A stretch of 64,000 nt of DNA from Affinirhizobium lemnae (lineage in GTDB: Bacteria; Pseudomonadota; Alphaproteobacteria; Rhizobiales; Rhizobiaceae): NCBI RefSeq assembly GCF_022968395.1, contig NZ_JALJQZ010000008.1:92602-156601 (forward strand), written 5' to 3'. This document shows, in pieces, positions 28,843 to 36,892 of the stretch. Position numbers and translations under genes: made by a program. Below the pieces are notes generated by a model. That model saw only the letters and a list, made by a program, of their open reading frames with translations. It was not told the DNA's origin and did no database searches. Every line of letters starts with the position of its first letter. Within the stretch, counting starts at the first letter, position 1.

Positions 28843-29703
28843 TCAATTGGTCGCGTTATCCGCTTTCGCGCCCTTGTTGTCCGAAAGCTTGGCCCAGGTA
28901 TTTTGCTGGGAAAGCATCGAGCGCAGATATGTCACATTGGCATTTGCCTGGCTCTGGCTGAGTTCCTGCCGTGCAATCTGCTCGGCTTCGGAAAAGCGGC
29001 CCTGCAAGCCGACGACGAGAGACAGGTTCTGGCGAACCCGGCTGTCGGCCGTTGGAAGCCTGGATGCGGAACGGAGATAGTTCTCCGCCGTCTTCAAATC
29101 ACCGGACAAGACATAGGACATGCCGAGGTTCGACATGACGCTCGGTTCGTTCGGCTGGCCCTGAAGCGCGAGTTTGTATTTCTGGCGTGCCTCATCGGAG
29201 CGCCCCAACTGGTCAAGAACGGCACCCTCTGCGGAATAGAGGCGCCAATCAGGACGATCGGGTGTCTGCGCACGGCCGATGGTTGCGAGTGCCTGCTCAA
29301 GCTGGCCTGCAGCCGCCTGCGCCTTGCCATAGGCGGCCAGAACGTCACGATCGCTTGGATGGGCAATTGCAACCTGCTGCATGACGGCGAGCGCCTGCGT
29401 GTTCTTTCCAGTCATGCGAAGGACATTGGCATAGGCAAGTCCGATGGTCTTGTCCTTGGGCGAACGCTCGTAAGCGTTTCCTGCCGTCTGTTCAGCCTGC
29501 GCGAGTTCTGCCGCGGTCATCTGTTCGAGCGGCTTGCCGAAGTTCAGAGACTGCATCTGTGTCGGGATCGACCCGGTGGTGATTCTATCGCGCTTCGGCG
29601 TCGACGTCGTGCAGGACGCGAGCGAGATCGGCAGCACCACGCCGCAAAGGGCTTTGATCCAGAAATGGCGTTCGGCGGCAAACGTGAAGAAGGTGCGTGT
29701 CAT
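28843..29703 (-). CDS. tadD: TadD-like TPR lipoprotein
   Basis: The 286-residue protein has a lipoprotein signal with the lipobox LASC, a TTSTPKRDRITTGSIP linker like that of other Tad lipoproteins, and about five TPR-like units (for example PSDRDVLAAYGKAQAAAGQLEQAL and PNEPSVMSNLGMSYVLSGDLKTAENYL). I chose the ATG at 29703, which places the lipobox correctly. TadD is a pilotin-like or assembly lipoprotein of Tad pili; it is encoded convergently with the main operon. Confidence 0.82.
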   Translation of the reverse strand: MTRTFFTFAAERHFWIKALCGVVLPISLASCTTSTPKRDRITTGSIPTQMQSLNFGKPLEQMTAAELAQAEQTAGNAYERSPKDKTIGLAYANVLRMTGKNTQALAVMQQVAIAHPSDRDVLAAYGKAQAAAGQLEQALATIGRAQTPDRPDWRLYSAEGAVLDQLGRSDEARQKYKLALQGQPNEPSVMSNLGMSYVLSGDLKTAENYLRSASRLPTADSRVRQNLSLVVGLQGRFSEAEQIARQELSQSQANANVTYLRSMLSQQNTWAKLSDNKGAKADNATN

Positions 29704-29830
29704 GGCCTGAAATCCAGTCTCTGTGCACCATGAAGTAGCGGATTTTTCCGAACTGAAGATGGCGCTGTATGACCTCAAGCAATAATCTGTTAACCCTAAC
29801 AGATCGTTAATCGCACTGTTGAAAGACGCT

Positions 29831-31219
29831 ATGCTGCCGTATCAGTTCATCGAAAGACCGTCACCCTTCGTTGCCTCCGATCCAAAGGCCTTGACGGTCT
29901 ATGCCGTCACGCCCGCCGAACTGGAAGCAGGTGTCCTCTCCAAGATTGACGAGACGTGGGCGCGCGCAGCCGGGTTCAAGGCTGAGGCGGGCAGTTTTCT
30001 TCTGCTCCAAGGGGATGGGGCGACACTGAAGGGAGCCGTCTTCGGTCTCGGCAAGAACCCTGAAGAGGCGCCGTTTGCCTGCGGCAAGCTGGCGCGGCTG
30101 CTTCCCGCAGGCCTTTGGCGATTGGAAGCCCCATCCCTCGATCCGCAGCAGGCGGCTCTGGGCTTCGGTCTCGGCGGCTACAGTTTCGATAGCTACAAGA
30201 CGGGAAAGACGCCGGAAGCCTTCCTTGCCCTTGCCGAGAGCGTTGATCGGGCGGCGCTGGAACGAACCCTGCAAGCGGTGTTTCTGGCCCGGGATCTCGT
30301 GAATACGCCCACCAACGACATGGGGCCAGAGCGGCTTGGCGAAGTCTTCCATGCCATCGGCACGCATTACGGTGCGACCGTGAAGGCCGTCGTCGGCGAT
30401 GATCTGTTGGCCCAGAACTTTCCGCTCATTCACACGGTTGGTCGGGCGAGTGCCGAGGCGCCGCGACTTTTGGAGATGCGGTGGGGACGAAAAGGCGCAA
30501 AGAAGGTTACGCTTGTCGGCAAGGGCGTCTGTTTCGATACAGGCGGCCTCGATATCAAGCCTGCGGCTTCGATGCTGCTGATGAAGAAGGATATGGGCGG
30601 CGCGGCAAATGTCCTGGCACTCGCCTGCATGATCATGGGTGCGGAGCTGGATCTCGATCTGCGTGTGCTTGTTCCCGCCGTGGAGAACTCGATCTCTGCC
30701 AATGCCTTCAGACCGGGGGATATCTACCGCAGCCGAAAGGGTATTTCGGTCCAGATCGACAACACCGATGCGGAAGGGCGATTGATTCTGGCGGATGCGC
30801 TCGCCTATGCCGATGAGGAAACTCCGGACCTGATGATCGACATGGCGACCCTGACCGGTGCCGCGCGCGTTGCGCTGGGGCCGGACCTGCCGCCATTCTT
30901 CACCGACAACGAGGCTCTTGCATCCGCCCTTGCATCGGCGTCGCTAAAGGAGTCCGATCCGGTCTGGCGGCTGCCGCTGTTCAAGGGATACGAAAAGGAC
31001 ATCCGCTCCCGCGCGGCAGACATCACCAACGCGCCTTCGGGCGGCATGGCCGGTGCCATTACGGCGGCCCTGTTTCTCAAGCGCTTCGTATCGAACGCCG
31101 AAAGCTGGGTGCATTTCGATATCTTTGCCTGGTCGCCGACCGAGAAGCCGCAGGGTCCGGTAGGCGGCGAGGCGCAGGCGATCCGCGCCCTGTTCCGGCA
31201 TATTTCCGCCCTTGGCTGA
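29831..31219 (+). CDS. M17 leucyl aminopeptidase family protein
   Basis: The 462-residue metallopeptidase has the M17 signature NTDAEGRLILADAL near 310 and the lysine/metal regions GKGVCFDTGGLDIKPAASM and KKDMGGAANVL. It is shorter and more divergent than classical PepA and matches the PepB-like alphaproteobacterial branch. It should cleave N-terminal residues of peptides in the cytoplasm. I chose the ATG at 29831; an in-frame TTG four codons earlier is possible. It diverges from the TadD gene. Confidence 0.88.
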   Translation: MLPYQFIERPSPFVASDPKALTVYAVTPAELEAGVLSKIDETWARAAGFKAEAGSFLLLQGDGATLKGAVFGLGKNPEEAPFACGKLARLLPAGLWRLEAPSLDPQQAALGFGLGGYSFDSYKTGKTPEAFLALAESVDRAALERTLQAVFLARDLVNTPTNDMGPERLGEVFHAIGTHYGATVKAVVGDDLLAQNFPLIHTVGRASAEAPRLLEMRWGRKGAKKVTLVGKGVCFDTGGLDIKPAASMLLMKKDMGGAANVLALACMIMGAELDLDLRVLVPAVENSISANAFRPGDIYRSRKGISVQIDNTDAEGRLILADALAYADEETPDLMIDMATLTGAARVALGPDLPPFFTDNEALASALASASLKESDPVWRLPLFKGYEKDIRSRAADITNAPSGGMAGAITAALFLKRFVSNAESWVHFDIFAWSPTEKPQGPVGGEAQAIRALFRHISALG

Positions 31220-31306
31220 TGGGGTGCATCGCAGTTGCATCCCCCGTTGCATCACAGGCGGCCTTGAGCGAGAGTGCCGCCTGCAAAAGGGGAATCGGGA
31301 GACGGA

Positions 31307-31657
31307 ATGCCCGCGGAGTTGACGGCAACCGAGGCGCTGGGCCTCTGGCACCGCGTCGTGCTGGAGCAGGTCCGGCAAGACGGCCAGGATCTTACGCTGC
31401 GGCAAATCTCCATTCTTCTCCACATCTATCTGGTTCCGCCGCCACACACGGTGCGGGCCCTGGCAGCGACCCTCGGGGTCACGAAGCCCGTCATCACGCG
31501 CGCTCTGGATAGTCTGGGCGCTCTTCAACTGGTCGAGCGTGAGCGAGATCCGGCAGATCGCCGCAACGTCATCATCAAGCGTACCTTGGCCGGTGCGCTC
31601 TATCTCGAAAAACTCGGCGACCTGATCCGCAAGGAAGCGCGCCGCAATGCTCCATGA
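31307..31657 (+). CDS. MarR-like winged-helix regulator
   Basis: The 116-residue protein carries a winged helix: LTLRQISILLHIYLVPPPHTVRALAATLGVTKPVITRALDSLGALQLVERERDPADRRN, which has the MarR order of helices and the DxRD-like wing. The ATG at 31307 follows a GGGAG. Its stop overlaps a possible start of the NlpC/P60 gene by 4 bases, and the aminopeptidase gene lies just upstream, so it may regulate this group. Confidence 0.75.
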   Translation: MPAELTATEALGLWHRVVLEQVRQDGQDLTLRQISILLHIYLVPPPHTVRALAATLGVTKPVITRALDSLGALQLVERERDPADRRNVIIKRTLAGALYLEKLGDLIRKEARRNAP

Positions 31658-31665
31658 GGTTCATC

Positions 31666-32517
31666 ATGTCGTCACCCCTCGATCGCCGTCTTTTCGCCTT
31701 CCGGCCGGATCTTGCCGATCAACGGCTCGAAGGGCAGGTGATAGCAGAGCGCTATGTGGAAGGGGAGGCAGCAACTATCGGCATTCCTGTGGCCGACTTG
31801 CGCCCAGCGCCTGATCTGTCTCGCGGCATCGATACGCAGCTTTTGTTCGGCGAGCCCGTTCGCGTGTTCGACCGCAAGGACGGCTGGGCCTGGGTCCAGG
31901 CTGAGGAGGACGGTTATGTGGGATACCTGCCGGAAAGCGACCTCACGCCGCGGGCAGTTCCCACCCATTGGATCAGTGTTCCCCGAACCTTCGTCTATCC
32001 GGAAGCGGAACTGCGCAAAGTACCGCTCCATGCGCTGTCTCTTGGCAGCCGCGTAACCGTGACGGGCGAGGCGGAAACGCGCGGTACCCGCTATTTCCTG
32101 CTCGCGACCGGTGGTGCGATCATCGCTAAACATTGCGTTCCGATCGGCGAAGAGGCGCATGCCGATTACGTAGCGATTGCCGCAGAATTCCTGAATACGC
32201 CCTATCTCTGGGGTGGCCGCTCAGGCTTCGGGATTGATTGTTCCGGTCTCGTGCAACTCGCCATGATGATGGCCGGGATGAAAGCCCCGCGCGATTCCGA
32301 CATGTTGGCGGCCTTTGGACGCGAGATCACTCAGGACGCGCTGAAGCGGGGGGATATGGTGTTCTGGAAGGGCCATGTCGGTATCATGGAAGATGAGGAA
32401 ACGCTTCTTCATGCCAACGGCCATACCATGACGGTTGCGCGCGAGAACCTGAAGGCTGCCATAGAGCGGATCGGGTGGCTCTACGATCGGCCGACCGGCT
32501 TCCGGACACCCTTCTGA
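31666..32517 (+). CDS. NlpC/P60 (C40) peptidase with SH3-like N-terminal region
   Basis: The protein (283 residues from this start) probably cleaves cell-wall peptides. An SH3-like region (GEPVRVFDRKDGWAWVQAEEDGYVGYLPESDL) precedes the NlpC/P60 domain with the catalytic cysteine in GIDCSGLVQL (C192) and histidine in KGHVGIM. No signal peptide is visible, so it may act on recycled peptides in the cytoplasm. A TGAGG lies 6 bases before the ATG at 31666; an ATG at 31654 overlapping the MarR stop is the alternative. Confidence 0.85.
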   Translation: MSSPLDRRLFAFRPDLADQRLEGQVIAERYVEGEAATIGIPVADLRPAPDLSRGIDTQLLFGEPVRVFDRKDGWAWVQAEEDGYVGYLPESDLTPRAVPTHWISVPRTFVYPEAELRKVPLHALSLGSRVTVTGEAETRGTRYFLLATGGAIIAKHCVPIGEEAHADYVAIAAEFLNTPYLWGGRSGFGIDCSGLVQLAMMMAGMKAPRDSDMLAAFGREITQDALKRGDMVFWKGHVGIMEDEETLLHANGHTMTVARENLKAAIERIGWLYDRPTGFRTPF

Positions 32518-32603
32518 AACCTTCACGTGAAGGTCATCAACCGCGCTGTTGGTGTTTGTCCGGCGTCTTTCCTATATAAAGGACGACGACCGGAGTATCG
32601 ACG

Positions 32604-32939
32604 ATGACGCCGCGTAAACTTGCGATGACACTGCTGGCATTGGTGACCATTCTTCCTGCCGCTGCGGGGGCGGAACAGGGCAAGCCGCAACTTCGAAATC
32701 CGGTTCCGACCTTCAAGGATCTCCCCGGCGTCAAACCGCAGAAAAGCCTTGTGGAGACTTCGGACAGCGGTGATTGCCAGCCTGCGACGCTCTATCGTCG
32801 TTTTGATCGCCGCGATGTCTTTCCGGATTTTCCTGTTGCTGCCTGGCGATGCGAGAAGGACGGGGTGACCTACACCGGCACGCAACTGCCCAATCGGCCC
32901 TGGGTGCCCGGATTGAACCCTTACGACCTGCCGCATTGA
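32604..32939 (+). CDS. Small secreted protein of unknown function
   Basis: The 111-residue protein has a signal peptide (MTPRKLAMTLLALVTILPAAAGA) and a short mature part with two cysteines (GDCQPATLYRRF and AWRCEKDG) likely to form one disulfide. I do not recognise a family. It is the last gene before the genomic island. Confidence 0.55.
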   Translation: MTPRKLAMTLLALVTILPAAAGAEQGKPQLRNPVPTFKDLPGVKPQKSLVETSDSGDCQPATLYRRFDRRDVFPDFPVAAWRCEKDGVTYTGTQLPNRPWVPGLNPYDLPH

Positions 32940-33001
32940 CATTAGAAACGACGGGATGATTTTCCGCGCCAAACCGTTGGGTTATTGGAAAAAAAGACAA
33001 C

Positions 33002-33029
33002 AAAAAAGCCCGGCGAACCGGGCTTTTTT
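33002..33029. terminator. Bidirectional terminator, original tRNA-Leu terminator copy
   Basis: AAAAAAGCCCGG pairs perfectly with CCGGGCTTTTTT around a CGAA loop, so it can work on both strands. It matches the terminator just after tRNA-Leu at 41273-41298 and would have ended the tRNA-Leu transcript before the island entered. It also follows the small secreted protein gene. Confidence 0.9.
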
Positions 33030-33092
33030 GACTTGTTCCAGGATCACATCGGATCAACTAAAACCGGAATTTGGTGCTAGAAGAGGACTCGA
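33002..33092 (+). repeat. Left direct repeat (attL-like) of the genomic island
   Basis: This segment repeats the tRNA-Leu 3' end and its downstream terminator region found at 41272-41361. A 37-base core (33041-33077 and 41310-41346) is identical, and the shared tRNA part (GGTGC..AGAAGAGGACTCGA) differs by one lost base and one substitution. The match ends at about 33092, which marks the left island junction. Confidence 0.88.
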
Positions 33093-33104
33093 CTTTCTCG
33101 CTTA

Positions 33105-33120
33105 AGATATTGGAATATCT
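33105..33120. repeat. Perfect AT-rich inverted repeat just inside the left island end
   Basis: AGATATT-GG-AATATCT is a 7-bp palindrome with a 2-base centre. It lies about 12 bases inside the left junction, in a 140-base AT-rich stretch without a gene. A protein-binding site for recombination is possible; this is inference. Confidence 0.4.
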
Positions 33121-33149
33121 ATATTTAGATGACATGTATTATTCGAAGT

Positions 33150-33231
33150 GCCAACAAAGATACCAACAAATCGAAATCCCTCTTGCAGCCTCGACTTCAA
33201 TCCGACCAATTTTCCGGCAATCCCCAACAAA
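33150..33231 (+). repeat. Candidate integrase arm-type sites, left end
   Basis: Three copies of NCCAACAAA in the same orientation lie at 33150-33158, 33162-33170 and 33223-33231. The first two are spaced 12 bases apart. The same motif, with the same 12-base pair spacing, occurs at the right end of the island. Confidence 0.5.
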
Positions 33232-33232
33232 G

Positions 33233-35890
33233 TTAATCTCGCTGCCGAATTGCTGCGTCGATCCTGCTGAATTCCTTATTTTCGATCATGAGGAACAGGC
33301 AAGTTCCACCAGAACGATCCGCCCAAAGCTCGCCGATGAGTCGCTTTTCTTTTGCGTCATCGCCGCTAGCTATGTGCGAACCCTTGTATTCTACCACCAA
33401 ATAGCGCCCGTCGGATAGCAAGGCTACGAAGTCGGGATAAAACTTGTCGGTTGCAGTCTGAAGCCAGAATGAATTTGGTTGCTGCGAGGTGTTGCGCACC
33501 CACGCCTTAACCTCGGGCATGCGCTCCAGATAGACGGCGCATTCATGCTCTTCACCAGATGGCTCCAGATCTCCAATCACGCGAAACAGATGCTTCTTGA
33601 AATCGGTACGGCCCTTGTAGGGTTCGCGATAGGCATAGCGGCTTTCCTCGAAAACAAGCTCCACATCAGCGCTCGTCTTAAAATCCAATCCGCTCTGAGG
33701 AACGAGCGCCATCTGAAAGGCTTGCGCTTCGCGTCCATCACGGTGCTTGGCAATAACCTTCACCAGCGCCTCGACAAGCCGGAACTTTGCTCGCGCCAAT
33801 GCTTCAAGCGACATGCCAGTTTGTGCGGAAATATGGTCCAGCGCCTTGGCAATAAACAGTGTGGATGAAACGCGGGTAATGTCGCGCCGCGCCGTGAACG
33901 GAAGCCGCCGATCCAGCCAGTTGACCAAAGCGTTCGTCGTCCATCCACGTTCTTGTAGATTGAGCATCAGCTGTTCGTGCAGATCGGTAACAAACTGCAC
34001 ATTCACATGGCCAGTCTGATCCACGTCAACATGCGCTTCGTCACGCGCCTGTTTAGGCGGAACGAAGAAATCCATGATTTGAGCCGGGTCGTCGTTTTCC
34101 AGTTTCCACGGAATATCGAGGAAATGACCGCGATCGAAAAGCTGCAAACCATGGGCGGTTTTGACTGTGAGACGCGGCACCGCAAAACGGACCGGTTCTT
34201 TGTCTACTTCCACTGACTTCAATCGAGCGCCACGTGACTTATGCACCAAGGCTTCGATCATGTTTGCGGCTGCATCGGGAAGAGCCAGAAGCAGGGCGGT
34301 TTTATCGTAGTCTGTCAAAGCGCCGCGCGCGCGAATAACCTGCTTTTCCGTATCAAACTCCACGCGGCCACCGGTGAGGGTGTGAACGTTCTTTTCGAAT
34401 GCCTGATAATCCAGCTCAAACGGAACCGCTTCCTCATGAAGATAGGCGGCACCGCCAGGCTCCAGCCCTTGCAATGGTTCGGCAATGGCCCGCACCAGCG
34501 ATTGCGCTTCTACGCGCTCAAATCCGTTATTCACCAACCCGTCGCGAAGCGTGTTTGCGGCGTTCTGAAAGCTTGTGGTGGTGGCAAAGGCGAAGGCCCG
34601 GTTCAGGTCTTCGTGGTGCTTGCGCTTGGCATGGGGAAGACGAAGAACGCGGCCTAACAACTGTTCCACCGCGCGCGCTGACTTCTGTTCGGCAACCGAA
34701 CACAGCACATAGGCGAAAGAGCAATCCCAGCCCTCTTTCAGCGCCTGTTGGGTGATGATGAAGCGCACCTTGCAATCACGGTCGAACAGATCAACCCCAT
34801 CAAGACCTTTGCTGTCTCCGGTTGCGATCACGATATGCTCTTCCGGCACGCGGAAATCTTCGATCAGAAGCTTCTTCACCTCTTCGGCATGAAGGGTCGG
34901 CTTATCTTTTGAGCGAGGTTCCGCCTGAACCAGCATCACGGGCCGCACGAACTCACGGGTGATGTTTTCTTCGGCGCGCGCCGTGGCTGCAAGTTCATCC
35001 AGCCAAGCCATGGCATCGCTGATCGTATCGCGTGGATCGACCCGACCACGAAGAATGACCGGTAGCTTGATCATCTCTTCGGCCTTCAGCTCTGCCGCCG
35101 AAACATGGTGCAGCAGGTTCGAGGCATAAATGCCCTTTTCGGGCTTGTGCTCTTCGGGCGTGACAGGCGTTGCCGTGAATTCCACGATCAGAGATGGCGA
35201 GAGACGGCCCAGTGTGTCGAAGGAAAGATCGGTTCGGGCATTATGGGCCTCATCCACAATAACCATAGGGCGGCGCATGCGCAGCACATTGGCAAGCGAG
35301 GGCAGGGGATCGCCGGAAGGACCGGCCTCCAAAATGGCGCGTTGCTCATGGCCGATACCGCTGAAATGGTCCATCAACTCGCCATTGGCCTCATAGACCT
35401 TGCGGCCTTCGGTCTTTTCCACGCGAAACGCTTGGATTGTTGCCACGATGACAACAGCACCGCCGTCATAATCGGCACGCTTGGCATAAAGCGCGTCTTG
35501 AATGGTCATCACGCGCACATTCTCGCCGAAGCGATCCGCCAGCGCCCGCCGGTTGGGGTGTGCACGGTCGGAAAGTGTTGCCAGCGTCTGTTCGCGGATC
35601 GTATCTGATGGCACCAGCCACAGCACTGCTGGATTGTCGCAACGAAGGAAGGCATCGGCGGCGATAGCAATGCTATGTGCGGCAAGAATGGTTTTACCCC
35701 CGCCGGTCGGCACACGTAGGCACACATAGGGCAGGCCGGGCAAGCCCGGCGGTGCCACGAATGGCCGTTTGGTGATTGCGTAGAAAGCCGTGTCCGCATC
35801 GTTCAGCTCCACCGTCTTTTCCAGAAAGCGGCGAAGGCTGGCGAGCGTCTTGAGCTGATAGTTCTTGAGTGAAAAGACCGGAAGGCTCAT
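33233..35890 (-). CDS. res: Type III restriction endonuclease subunit Res
   Basis: The 885-residue ATP-dependent translocase and nuclease has Walker A VPTGGGKT at 60-67, the DEAH box at 213-216, the TATP motif at 239-242 and motif VI QLLGRVLR at 410-417. A C-terminal nuclease domain shows P819-D820 with E834-Y-K836, the PD-(D/E)xK pattern. It needs Mod for site recognition and cuts DNA with unmethylated sites. Its ATG overlaps the rhuM stop by 4 bases. All key residues are intact, so it looks functional. Confidence 0.93.
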   Translation of the reverse strand: MSLPVFSLKNYQLKTLASLRRFLEKTVELNDADTAFYAITKRPFVAPPGLPGLPYVCLRVPTGGGKTILAAHSIAIAADAFLRCDNPAVLWLVPSDTIREQTLATLSDRAHPNRRALADRFGENVRVMTIQDALYAKRADYDGGAVVIVATIQAFRVEKTEGRKVYEANGELMDHFSGIGHEQRAILEAGPSGDPLPSLANVLRMRRPMVIVDEAHNARTDLSFDTLGRLSPSLIVEFTATPVTPEEHKPEKGIYASNLLHHVSAAELKAEEMIKLPVILRGRVDPRDTISDAMAWLDELAATARAEENITREFVRPVMLVQAEPRSKDKPTLHAEEVKKLLIEDFRVPEEHIVIATGDSKGLDGVDLFDRDCKVRFIITQQALKEGWDCSFAYVLCSVAEQKSARAVEQLLGRVLRLPHAKRKHHEDLNRAFAFATTTSFQNAANTLRDGLVNNGFERVEAQSLVRAIAEPLQGLEPGGAAYLHEEAVPFELDYQAFEKNVHTLTGGRVEFDTEKQVIRARGALTDYDKTALLLALPDAAANMIEALVHKSRGARLKSVEVDKEPVRFAVPRLTVKTAHGLQLFDRGHFLDIPWKLENDDPAQIMDFFVPPKQARDEAHVDVDQTGHVNVQFVTDLHEQLMLNLQERGWTTNALVNWLDRRLPFTARRDITRVSSTLFIAKALDHISAQTGMSLEALARAKFRLVEALVKVIAKHRDGREAQAFQMALVPQSGLDFKTSADVELVFEESRYAYREPYKGRTDFKKHLFRVIGDLEPSGEEHECAVYLERMPEVKAWVRNTSQQPNSFWLQTATDKFYPDFVALLSDGRYLVVEYKGSHIASGDDAKEKRLIGELWADRSGGTCLFLMIENKEFSRIDAAIRQRD

Positions 35891-36888
35891 GGCTTTTCCT
35901 CCCGCTTGGACTTCAGGAGTTCGCGGGTCGAGCGGTCGAAATCGCTCACATAAATCCGATCCTGTTCGATCCTGTATTTTTCGAATTCGGCCAAAGCCTT
36001 GGCATCGGCATCCTTACGGCTCACCTTGCCGCTATTGGTTAGAACATCACGGTCGTTCAGCTCCAGAAAACCGTGCAGTTTGGTAATCCAGTCTGCCATG
36101 GCCATTGGTTTGCGCCGCGCGGCTTGTTCTTCCGCAAAGGACAGGTACTGATCCACAATGCGTTCCATGGAAAGCAATTCGTCTTCTGTGAGATAGTTCA
36201 GCGCCACCGTCGCATCTTCCGGTCGTGGGCTATCGCCCTTGAAGGAGGTCATGCCCATCATAGGCTTGCTGGCATCGGCGCGAGATTTGATCACTTCCGG
36301 TGCCGTCATGCCGTGAATGGCGAAATGAAACTTGTTCTGCACCGTCGCAAAGAACTGTTGCGTCATCGGGTTCTTGGGGTCGTAATCAATGCTGGTGGCG
36401 TAAATATCGGTGATCTTCTGATAGAAGCGTCGTTCCGACACGCGAATGGCCCGGACGCGCCGCACCAGTTCATCGAAATAATCATGCCGGGCCAGCTTCA
36501 GCCGCTCGTCATCCATGACGAAGCCCTTGATGATGTATTCCTTCAGGCGCTGCGTTGCCCAGCGGCGGAACTGCACGCCACGATGGGATTTTGCCCGGTA
36601 ACCAACCGAAATGATGACGTCCAGATTGTAGTGAGCAACCTCGCGGGAAACCTCGCGATTGCCCTCCATTCGAACTATCCGGAATTTCCGGAGAGTTGCC
36701 GCTTCCTCACATTCACCCTCATCATAGATGTTGCCGATATGCTCGTTAATGGTGCGAACGTCCCGGTCGAAGAGTTCGGCCATCTGGGCCTGTGTCAGCC
36801 AGACAGTTTCATCCAGCAACCGCACCTCTATGCGCGTTTCTCCGGTTTCCGCTTGATACAACAGGATTTCGGACGAAGGTTCCCCCAT
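35887..36888 (-). CDS. RhuM-family protein embedded in the restriction operon
   Basis: The 333-residue protein matches the virulence RhuM family: ILLYQAETGETRIEVRLLDETVWLTQAQMAELF at the N-terminus, followed by RTINEHIGNIYDEGE and GYRAKSHRGVQFRRWAT. The N-terminal region looks like a helix-turn-helix DNA-binding unit; the C-terminal half is helical. I chose the ATG at 36888, 4 bases after the mod stop, and its own stop overlaps the res start. RhuM was named from a Salmonella pathogenicity island; its biochemical role is not established. Here its position suggests an accessory role in restriction. Confidence 0.88.
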   Translation of the reverse strand: MGEPSSEILLYQAETGETRIEVRLLDETVWLTQAQMAELFDRDVRTINEHIGNIYDEGECEEAATLRKFRIVRMEGNREVSREVAHYNLDVIISVGYRAKSHRGVQFRRWATQRLKEYIIKGFVMDDERLKLARHDYFDELVRRVRAIRVSERRFYQKITDIYATSIDYDPKNPMTQQFFATVQNKFHFAIHGMTAPEVIKSRADASKPMMGMTSFKGDSPRPEDATVALNYLTEDELLSMERIVDQYLSFAEEQAARRKPMAMADWITKLHGFLELNDRDVLTNSGKVSRKDADAKALAEFEKYRIEQDRIYVSDFDRSTRELLKSKREEKP

Positions 36889-36892
36889 CGCT

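Noticed and set aside
29761..29815. Cluster of TTAACC/GTTAA strings before the TadD-like gene as a CtrA site
   Set aside because: The best TTAA-N7 arrangement has two mismatches in the second half-site, too weak to call.
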